DNA of 6,817 bases from Bacteroidia bacterium. GTDB taxonomy: Bacteria; Bacteroidota; Bacteroidia; JABDFU01. The stretch is from NCBI GenBank assembly GCA_020849195.1, contig JADLGT010000119.1, forward strand, positions 1 through 6,817, written 5' to 3'. Of the stretch, positions 1-6,600 are shown one piece after another; within the stretch, counting starts at the first letter, position 1, and every line of letters begins with the position of its first letter. The position numbers and the translations under genes are program-made. Below the pieces are notes generated by a model that saw only the letters and a list, made by a program, of their open reading frames with translations, was not told the DNA's origin and searched no databases.

Positions 1-194
1 TAACTCGAAAAAAAAATTGTGAATTAGAAAACGTTCAAGATACAGCTACATTGACAACAGATTTATTGAGCCAATATCCTTTGTTAAACACGATAAAGTT
101 TTCGATTAGCGTTGAAAAAAAAATTGTGCGCACAAACACTTTACTGAATAACAATAATACTGTTGCAATTCTTCCCCCATTTTCGGGCGGATAA
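1..194 (+). CDS. moaD: MoaD, molybdopterin synthase sulfur-carrier subunit (5' end cut by window)
   Basis: This is the small ubiquitin-like subunit of molybdopterin synthase. Its C-terminal glycine is activated as a thiocarboxylate and gives sulfur to cPMP in the MoaE active site. The frame is open from the left edge (first whole codon at 3) to TAA at 192-194, leaving 63 visible residues. MoaD proteins usually have about 80, so roughly 15-20 N-terminal residues lie outside. The decisive signal is the C-terminal tail VAILPPFSGG: the PP-x-S-GG ending is the MoaD hallmark, and the final Gly-Gly must be the free end. The preceding IKFSISVEKKI fits the family's internal beta strand. It lies 12 bases upstream of moaE and in the same reading frame. 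Two A9 tracts occur inside the coding sequence. The call rests on the tail motif plus the moaE neighbour; ThiS is the only close alternative, and context argues against it. Confidence 0.9.
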   Translation, partial: TRKKNCELENVQDTATLTTDLLSQYPLLNTIKFSISVEKKIVRTNTLLNNNNTVAILPPFSGG

Positions 195-206
195 AATTTT
201 GGACAA

Positions 207-650
207 ATGGAAAAAACAAAAAAACATAATGTGTTTATTGATGGGCCGGTTAGTCCCAACTTTATTGCAAATGCAATTGCCAAACACAGTACTAAACATA
301 CTATTGGAGCGCATGATATTTTTCTAGGACAAGTGCGTGCCGATTTAATCAACAATAAACTAGTTTCGGCTATCGACTATTCGGCATACGCCGAGATGGC
401 CGATGATATTTTTCATTCAATTCGTGAAGATGCTTTTTCGAAATTTCCGCTCACTTGTATGCACATCTACCACAGTTTGGGCATAGTAAAAGCAGGCGAA
501 ATTTCATTATTTGTATTTACATCGGCACCGCATCGGCAAGACGCTTTTGACGCATGCAGGCATATTGTTGAACGAATTAAAAAGGAAGCACCCGTTTGGG
601 GAAAAGAAATTTATGAAGATGAAACACATACGTGGAAAGTAAATACTTAA
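207..650 (+). CDS. moaE: MoaE, molybdopterin synthase catalytic subunit
   Basis: MoaE is the large subunit of molybdopterin synthase. With two thiocarboxylated MoaD it converts cPMP to molybdopterin in the cytoplasm. The 147 residues match the usual MoaE length. Visible family motifs are GAHDIFLGQVR (residues 34-44, with the conserved Arg at 44), a YxxYxxMA segment near 58-65, HRQDAFDACR at 109-118, and IKKEAPVWGKE at 124-134 near the C-terminus. Aligning by eye to E. coli MoaE, Lys125 matches catalytic Lys119, but the position of Lys126 is Gly132, with Lys133 next to it. The ATG at 207 is the first start after the moaD stop and lacks a clear Shine-Dalgarno sequence, as is usual in Bacteroidota. 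Spacing to both neighbours (12 and 11 bases) indicates one transcript. Confidence 0.97.
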   Translation: MEKTKKHNVFIDGPVSPNFIANAIAKHSTKHTIGAHDIFLGQVRADLINNKLVSAIDYSAYAEMADDIFHSIREDAFSKFPLTCMHIYHSLGIVKAGEISLFVFTSAPHRQDAFDACRHIVERIKKEAPVWGKEIYEDETHTWKVNT

Positions 651-661
651 GCGATTAAAAC

Positions 662-1573
662 ATGGTAGATATTACACATAAAACAAGCACATTTCGTAAA
701 GCTTTAGCCCAAGCAAAGGTTAAAGTGAGTCGGTCTGAAACGATCGATGCCATTAAAAATAATTTGGTTCCTAAAGGAAATGTTTTTGAAATGGCTAAAA
801 CAGCCGGACTATTTGCAGTTAAGCGAACCAGCGATGTAATTCCTGATTGCCACCCGCTTCCTATTGAATTTACATCGGTAACGTACAACATTAGCGGGTT
901 GGAAATACAGATTGAAATGGAAGTGCACACCATTTATAAAACCGGTGTTGAGGTAGAGGCTATGCATGGGGTATCAATTGTGGCTTTAACCATGTACGAT
1001 ATGTTAAAGCCTATTGATAAAGGAATTGAGATTACTTCAATAAAACTAATTGAGAAAAAAGGCGGGAAATCCGATTATACCGACAAATTCAAAAAAGATT
1101 TACGTGCAGCGGTAATTGTCTGCTCGGACAGCATCTCGGCCGGAAAAAAAGAAGATAAAGCCGGAAAAGAAATTATCAAAAAACTCGAGCAGGTAAATGT
1201 GAAGCCGGCAGCATACATTATTATTCCCGATGAAGTTGAAACAATACGCGAAAAGGTAAACGGCTATTGTGCAGATAAAATAGATATGGTGATTGTTACG
1301 GGAGGAACAGGCTTGTCAAAACGTGATGTAACGCCCGAAGCCCTAAAGCCATTAATAGATAAAGAAATACCGGGTGTGATGGAAACGGCCCGGGTGTATG
1401 GGCAGGAGCGTATGCCTTACTCTATGCTGTCGCGAGGTGTTGCAGGACTAAAAGGAAACACCTTAGTGTTGGGTCTGCCCGGTTCAACACGCGGAGCTAA
1501 AGAAACAATGGATAGCTTATTTCCTTATATTTTGCATGTTTTTAGAATTATTGAGGGAGCGCGGCATGATTAA
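662..1573 (+). CDS. moaC: Bifunctional MoaC/MogA (MoaB-like) molybdenum-cofactor protein
   Basis: This is a two-domain fusion of 303 residues. Residues 1 to about 143 are MoaC, the cPMP synthase that acts after MoaA. They begin MVDIT, carry VKRT (Lys54), the CHPL motif (63-66, His64), TGVEVEAM (94-101), MYDMLK (Asp113 and Lys116, matching E. coli Asp128 and Lys131) and GGKS (134-137). Residues from about 146 are a MogA/MoaB-type domain that adenylates molybdopterin before molybdate insertion. It shows SDSISAG (155-161), IPDE (Asp190, matching MogA Asp49), [14 protein letters not shown] (213-226, Asp222 matching MogA Asp82) and LPGS (272-275). Key residues of both domains are present, so both activities are plausible. 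The fusion is known from other bacteria, including Bacteroidota. It starts 11 bases after moaE, and 73 bases separate it from moaA. Whether the second domain behaves as MogA or as MoaB cannot be decided here. Confidence 0.97.
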   Translation: MVDITHKTSTFRKALAQAKVKVSRSETIDAIKNNLVPKGNVFEMAKTAGLFAVKRTSDVIPDCHPLPIEFTSVTYNISGLEIQIEMEVHTIYKTGVEVEAMHGVSIVALTMYDMLKPIDKGIEITSIKLIEKKGGKSDYTDKFKKDLRAAVIVCSDSISAGKKEDKAGKEIIKKLEQVNVKPAAYIIIPDEVETIREKVNGYCADKIDMVIVTGGTGLSKRDVTPEALKPLIDKEIPGVMETARVYGQERMPYSMLSRGVAGLKGNTLVLGLPGSTRGAKETMDSLFPYILHVFRIIEGARHD

Positions 1574-1646
1574 AATCAGCGTTTTCCCGAAATTTGTTTT
1601 TGCTTTTATTTTTACCTTCGTAATATATTTTTAAATATAACGATAG

Positions 1647-2648
1647 ATGATCGAGGCTTCACCGATAGTAGATTTATTCGGACGCATACACAACTACTTG
1701 CGTATTTCATTAACCGAACGCTGTAACTTGCGCTGTACCTACTGTATGCCCGCAGAAGGCATTGTGCTGAGAGATAAATCGAATTTTATGAATACGCAGG
1801 AAGTACTTGGTATTGCGACCACATTCGTACAAATGGGCATAAAAAAAATACGACTGACCGGCGGAGAGCCGCTTGTTCGGAAAGATGCTGCCACAGTAAT
1901 TGAAGAACTTGGCAAGCTGCCTATTGAATTGGCTATAACTACTAATGGGATATTGGCCGATCAATTTATAAATTCGTTTAAAACTGCCGGTTTGCATACC
2001 ATTAATGTTAGTTTAGACAGTTTAGAAAAAGAAAAATTTAATTCTATTTCACGTCGTAATTATTTCGACAAAGTAGTATCAAATATTGATTTGCTGATAG
2101 CCTCCGGATTTACTATCAAAGTAAATGTAGTTTTAATGCGCGGAATAAATGATAATGAAATTTGTGATTTTATAGAATGGGCGGCGAAAAAAAATATTCA
2201 AGTGAGATTCATTGAATTTATGCCTTTTAGCGGCAACCGATGGGACTGGAGTAAGGGAGTTTCGTACAACGAAATAATGGAAAAGGTTAATGCCCGTTTT
2301 GGTAACAGCGTACTTAAAATGCCTGATAAAAAAAATGATACCGCAAAAAACTACCGGCTTGCAGATCAAGGCGGCTCATTCGCAATAATCAGTTCGGTTA
2401 CTAATCCTTTTTGCAGTACCTGCAACCGCATCCGGCTTACCGCTGACGGAAAAATTAAAAACTGCTTGTTTTCGGGAACCGAAACCGACTTGCTTAATGC
2501 CTATCGCAGAGGTGAAAATATCGAGCAAATTATCCGTAGTTCCATTTGGGATAAAAAAGCGATAAGGGCAGGTATGGAAAGCTTCGAAGATTTTTCGAAC
2601 ACCGATCGTAATTCGAAGAACAGAAGCATGATTGCAATTGGTGGGTAG
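1647..2648 (+). CDS. moaA: MoaA, GTP 3',8-cyclase (radical SAM)
   Basis: MoaA carries out the first step of molybdenum-cofactor synthesis: radical-SAM cyclisation of GTP to 3',8-cyclo-7,8-dihydro-GTP, the substrate of MoaC. The 333 residues match the usual family length. The N-terminal radical-SAM cluster motif is CNLRCTYC (Cys26, Cys30, Cys33). It is followed by LTGGEPLVRKD (70-80), the SAM-binding GGEP region, and by VSLDSL (121-126). The second [4Fe-4S] cluster, which binds GTP, is CSTC (Cys256, Cys259) plus Cys273, with the NRIRLTADGK segment (260-269) between. The protein ends in Gly-Gly, which MoaA needs for activity. An in-frame TAG lies directly before the ATG (1644-1646), so translation cannot start further upstream at an in-frame ATG. 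It ends the recognisable moa cluster. Confidence 0.98.
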   Translation: MIEASPIVDLFGRIHNYLRISLTERCNLRCTYCMPAEGIVLRDKSNFMNTQEVLGIATTFVQMGIKKIRLTGGEPLVRKDAATVIEELGKLPIELAITTNGILADQFINSFKTAGLHTINVSLDSLEKEKFNSISRRNYFDKVVSNIDLLIASGFTIKVNVVLMRGINDNEICDFIEWAAKKNIQVRFIEFMPFSGNRWDWSKGVSYNEIMEKVNARFGNSVLKMPDKKNDTAKNYRLADQGGSFAIISSVTNPFCSTCNRIRLTADGKIKNCLFSGTETDLLNAYRRGENIEQIIRSSIWDKKAIRAGMESFEDFSNTDRNSKNRSMIAIGG

Positions 2649-2732
2649 AACCCGGTTATCTCAAAATTGATTCTTCGACTAAGATTGCTTATTTCAACCG
2701 GTTAATAAAAAGTATTCAGCTCTTAATTTACA

Positions 2733-2786
2733 TTTTATAGGGATTCCAAAATTCGATTTTTTTGAATTTTCAAAAGACCTATAAAA
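2733..2786. repeat. Nested two-stem inverted repeat
   Basis: The outer arms TTTTATAGG (2733-2741) and CCTATAAAA (2778-2786) are perfect 9-base complements. Inside them, AAAATTC (2748-2754) and GAATTTT (2764-2770) form a second perfect 7-base stem around a T-rich 9-base loop. The two stems are separated by small unpaired stretches of 6 and 7 bases. The structure is symmetric and AT-rich, so it could act on either strand. It might be a weak bidirectional transcription end, a protein-binding palindrome or the remnant of a small mobile element; the sequence does not decide between these. Confidence 0.5.
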
Positions 2787-2840
2787 CCTGCGGCTCATTC
2801 GGATTAATCTTGATACCACACCATACTGTTAATACACAAT

Positions 2841-2870
2841 CAGAACTAAAAATTTTGGATAGTTCTGTTT
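2841..2870 (+). terminator. Possible weak terminator hairpin
   Basis: CAGAACTA (2841-2848) and TAGTTCTG (2860-2867) are perfect 8-base complements with an 11-base loop, followed by TTT. It is the closest thing to a factor-independent terminator after moaA. However, the stem is AT-rich, the T run is only three bases, and it lies almost 200 bases past the moaA stop. The hairpin is visible; the terminator role is a guess. Confidence 0.25.
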
Positions 2871-2927
2871 AAAAAGATTAAAGTAGAGGGGCAGCACCCT
2901 TGCTGTGCGCATACAACTTTACTACAC

Positions 2928-3000
2928 TTGCAAAATTATTTCTTGATGAAGTGAGTGCTGAACGAAATAATTATTTTTTCCTAAAAACAATATTTTGCAA
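2928..3000. repeat. Interrupted inverted repeat ending at the start codon
   Basis: A 15-base left arm (2928-2942, TTGCAAAATTATTTC) has its complement on the right in two pieces: GAAATAATT (2964-2972) and ATTTTGCAA (2992-3000). Between the pieces lies extra AT-rich sequence that itself contains TTTTT-CCT-AAAAA. The last base of the right arm is directly before the ATG at 3001. In the mRNA leader this could pair up and affect access to the start codon; as DNA it could be an operator or recombination site. The complementarity is seen directly; any function is inferred. Confidence 0.5.
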
Positions 3001-3534
3001 ATGAATAAATTAAGTTTTGGCGTTCTCTTGAACATTTCCTTTCTTCTTTTTCTCTTTTTTACCTCAACCTTATTATCTCAAAATACTTCAAGTTCGTGGT
3101 CGGCAACTTTCGAAAACCCAAGGTGCTTTATTGAGAATAAAGGTCAGTTTCATATTCGGAGGTCAACCGAAGCTGTATTGTTTGCTGTTGATAATGGTCC
3201 AAACACAATCTATTTCACTTCAAAAGGAGTATCCTATAGTTTCTTGAAACGCTGGAAAAAAGAAGAAGATGATGATGAGAATGAGCGTTACGAAAACAAC
3301 GAAGACTGGATGAAAAAAGAGGAAGCAGAACGGCGTATGGAATTTAAAACCGATGTTGTAAGTTTTTCGTGGGTAAACGCAAATCCAAACCCCGAAATTA
3401 TTTCTGTAGAACAAACCAATGACTATCATAGTTATAACATTAAGAATAAGTGCGGATCTGAAAAGAATATCAATAACATCAAAGGGTATAAAAAATTAAT
3501 ATATAAGGAATTGTATCCTCATACGGATGTATAA
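3001..3534 (+). CDS. N-terminal fragment of a secreted DUF7948/SprB-repeat surface protein, ending at an in-frame stop
   Basis: This 177-residue piece is the start of a much longer protein cut by TAA at 3532-3534. Residues 1 to about 26 form a signal peptide: Lys3, a strongly hydrophobic stretch (SFLLFLFFTSTLLS) and a likely cleavage near LLSQ. From about residue 42, FIENKGQFH, then AVDNGPNTIYFTSKGVSYSF, and later GYKKLIYKELYPHTDV, match the DUF7948-type domain found at the N-terminus of large Bacteroidota surface proteins. A highly charged stretch (RWKKEEDDDENERYENNEDW, about 81-100) sits in a loop where such proteins are often charged. I chose ATG 3001; a TTG two codons earlier (2995) is possible but lies within the inverted repeat. 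On its own the fragment holds only part of the domain and probably does not fold. If translated, it would be exported. Confidence 0.75.
   Translation: MNKLSFGVLLNISFLLFLFFTSTLLSQNTSSSWSATFENPRCFIENKGQFHIRRSTEAVLFAVDNGPNTIYFTSKGVSYSFLKRWKKEEDDDENERYENNEDWMKKEEAERRMEFKTDVVSFSWVNANPNPEIISVEQTNDYHSYNIKNKCGSEKNINNIKGYKKLIYKELYPHTDV
3532..3534 (+). other. In-frame TAA interrupting the surface-protein gene
   Basis: The stop falls inside a conserved block: HTDV, stop, YIFHPVDGIKYSIVLHPGAD. Related DUF7948 proteins, as I remember them, read like DVEYxFHP here, so the lost residue is probably Glu (GAA to TAA, one base). The same frame is open before and after, so no insertion or deletion is involved. 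TAA also ends moaD, moaE and the moaC fusion, which argues against a reassigned stop codon. Confidence 0.85.
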
Positions 3535-3609
3535 TATATTTTTCATCCTGTTGATGGAATAAAATATTCAATAGTACTTCATCCCGGAGCCGATGTTTCA
3601 CAAATAAAA

Positions 3610-6600
3610 ATGCTTTACTCGGGGAAAGTAAAATTAAATAGTAATGGTGAACTCGCCATACATACTTCTTTTGGCAACATCATTGAACACGCCCCATCTA
3701 CTTTTTATTCCGGCGATAATTTTTCAAAAATACCTTCACGGTTTGTGCGATCGGGAAAAACCATTTCATTTGAATTAGGCGAATACAACAATTCCAAAAC
3801 CGTGATTATTGATCCATGGGTGCAAACCCCAACGCTTTCAAACTCAAATAGTGTATGGGAATGTGAAAGAGATGGAGCAGGCAACGTGTATATAATTGGA
3901 GGTGATATGCCGATGAGATTAATAAAATATAATTCCACAGGTGTAATTCAGTGGACTTATAATACAACATGGGATACAGCAAATTACTGGCTGGGTACCT
4001 TTGCTGTTGATCTGGCGGGAAACTCTTATGTAACCTCCGGGACACAGTCAAGGCTTTCGAAAATCAACACAAGCGGTTCAAATGTGTGGACCAACAACAG
4101 TATTGGCGGGCAAGCAGGCGAGCTTTGGAATATTACGTTTAACTGCGATCAAACACGGCTGATCATCGGAGGCACTCAAGGGATACTTACAGTGCGTGGT
4201 GCTATTTTCGATATCGATGTTTCAAATGGAAATGTAACTACAACAAAAATTGCAGGTTTTAATAAACCTTTGCTTTTGGGTATCAATGCCCCTAATGAAG
4301 TACGTTCTATTTGTTCGGCTCCCAATGGAAATTATTATTTCCTGACGCTCGACTCTATCGGTCGAATCGGTCAAAACTTTACTTCATCAACACCATTTGG
4401 TTTCAAAACAAGCAGCACTTACGACTTGGCCTATTATAATCCTTCCTACAGATATGATAACGCAGGGATTATGGCGACAAAAGCAAACCGATATTTTGTA
4501 TATACGCAAAACGGATCAACGCTTTCAAAACGCTCATTGGGAACAGGAGCCGTAATCACAACAATAACAATTCCCGGAGGCGTAAATGTAGCCGGCATGA
4601 TAGGAAACCCGGGCAGGGTGCCGGGAAACAGTGGAATTGATATTGACAGCTGCGGAAATGTATATGTAGGCTCGGCCAATTCGGTGATAAAATATGATGC
4701 CAACTTAGTTCAACTTAGTTCAGTAACATTGCCGTTTACGGTTTTCGATGTAGCAATAAGTACAAATGGTGATGTAGTTGTTGCAGGTTCGACTACACAA
4801 ACCACCGGCACACGTACCGGTTATGTGCAATCAATAGCGTCTTTCGCTGCCTGCGACCCAATGAAACTTTACTGCTGCATTGCCAGTATTGATGCTGCGG
4901 GTCCTTTTTGTCCGACAGATGCAGCAAGCAATTTAACAGCAGTTACTCCCGGAGGTGTGTGGAGCGGAACAGGTATCACCAATACTTCAACCGGAACGTT
5001 CGACCCGAACACAGCCGGTATCGGAACACATACTGTATATTATACACTAGCTTGCGGGAAAGATTCAACAACCATTACTGTCAAAGCCTGTGCTGCATTA
5101 TCTGTTTGTAAAGAAACGAACGGAGACATTACCGTTTCCGGCGGAACTTCTCCTTTTACTTGGCAAAGCCAATCAACAACAACAGATTGCAGCAGTTGTC
5201 CGTTCCAAACGTGCATTCCTCCTATTTGTACCGGCACCACAACAACTGTATGGACAACTATTGGGTCTGTACCAACCGTTACTCCACCGGGAACATTACC
5301 AATAAGAGCTATTGACAATGCCGGAAACACTGCTATCGTAACCGATCCGACAACCCTACCTGCCTGTGCGGCATGTGCACCACTAACAGCTTCAACATCA
5401 GGAATAGGAAGTGTAAATTGCTTTGGACAGTCAACGGGTAGCTTTACTGTTTCAACAACCGGTGGTACATCGCCCTATAACTATACGCTTTTAAACGGAT
5501 CGACTACGATAGCAACATATAGCAACGTGTCCGGCTCACAAACTTTTACAGCCCTTCCTGCTGGAACATATACGCTCAATGTTAAAGATAATGGCGGGTG
5601 TCCCGGAACTACAACTATCATAATTACTGAGGCTCCTTCGATTATACCAATCGCCTCATCGGGTAACACTGCATGTGGCACTTCCAACGGAAATGTTTCG
5701 GTAACAGCAAGCGGAGGTTCCGGAAGCTATACTTACACATGGAGCAACGGCGCCAGCACTCAAACTGTAACAGGATTGACCGCAGGCACCTATACCGTTA
5801 CAGTAGCCGATGCAAACAATTGCACTAAAACCGCCGCCGCATCAGTCAACAGTAGTCCGGCTCCTGTAATTAACAGCCTTAATGCAATTAATCCTTTGTG
5901 CAACGGGAACAACGGCGGATCCGCTGTTGTAACAGCCTCCGGCGGATCGGGTACGCTGACATATAGTTGGAGTAATTCATCTTTCGGAGTAACCGGCATA
6001 ACCGGTTTATCAGCCGGTATTTATTTTATAAGTGTAACCGATGCCTCCGGGTGTACCGCTATAAGTTCGGTAACCATTACAGAACCAACTGCAATTACAT
6101 CAACAACATTCTCAGCTACCGCTTCTTGCGGAATAAGCAATGGCAGCGCAGGAGTAACAGTACAAGGCGGAACCACATCGTACACTTACACATGGTTACC
6201 TGCGGGTGGAACAGGACAAACGGCATTAAATTTATCGGCCGGCACATATACTGTTACAATAACGGATGCCAATGGCTGTACTGCTACAACTTCAGTGGCC
6301 GTTGCAAATACCGGAGGCGGAACGGCAAATGCATTTCCGCTAACGGGAGTGACCTGCAACGGAGGAAGTAACGGTAGCGCCAATTCAACAATGAGTGGAG
6401 GGGCGCCTGCATACACATACAGTTGGAGTAACGGAAGCACCTCTTCTGCGATTTCGGGTTTAACTGCGGGTACATATGTTGTAACAATTACCGACGCAAA
6501 TAACTGTAAAAGCATAAGTACGGTAGCTATTACCGAACCAACAGCAATAAATATAAACGTTGCTCCCACTGCAGCCCTTTGCGGCACTAGCAACGGCAGC

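Larger units (their letters stand above)
2649..3000. other. Intergenic region without a credible gene, rich in short inverted repeats
   Basis: This 352-base gap separates moaA from the surface-protein gene; both are read rightward. I find no convincing open frame, tRNA or CRISPR-like array. It is AT-rich and contains an imperfect inverted repeat just after moaA (AACCCGGTT at 2649-2657, AACCGGTT at 2696-2703) and three stronger structures listed separately. A small hairpin CAGCA-CCCT-TGCTG lies at 2892-2905 and competes with an alternative AGGG/CCCT pairing (2887-2890 with 2897-2900). No convincing Bacteroidota promoter (TTTG near -33 with TAnnTTTG near -7 at correct spacing) was found, although transcription of the downstream gene probably starts here. 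Confidence 0.7.

Noticed and set aside
35..355. Minus-strand open frame opposite moaD and moaE
   Set aside because: Both overlapped genes carry clear family motifs on the + strand; the reverse frame has none.
1593..1620. Bacteroidota-type promoter before moaA (TTTG at 1593-1596, TACCTTCG at 1613-1620)
   Set aside because: The -7-like box has a mismatch and the 16-base spacing is shorter than the usual 19 or so; moaA more likely shares the operon transcript.
2371..2801. 12-base match gcggctcattcg in moaA (2371-2382) and in the gap (2790-2801)
   Set aside because: About one exact 12-base match is expected by chance in a window this size, and the flanks do not extend it.
125..2920. Similar segment TGTGCGCA plus CTTTACT in moaD (from 125) and in the gap (from 2904)
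   Set aside because: Similarity needs a gap and stops on both sides, so it does not support a decayed gene copy or mobile element.
3532..3534. Stop-codon reassignment (TAA read as an amino acid)
   Set aside because: Three other genes in the window end with TAA at natural family C-termini, so TAA works as a stop here.
4908..5305. Plus-strand open frames at 4908-5111, 5090-5305 and 6051-6371
   Set aside because: They run out of frame inside the continuous surface-protein frame, which has recognisable domains throughout.
5040..6593. Minus-strand open frames at 5040-5330, 5481-5687, 5790-5999 and 6186-6593
   Set aside because: They lie opposite the Thr/Ser/Gly-rich repeat gene, encode low-complexity Val/Ala/Pro-rich sequence without family motifs, and are the expected shadows of that codon use.
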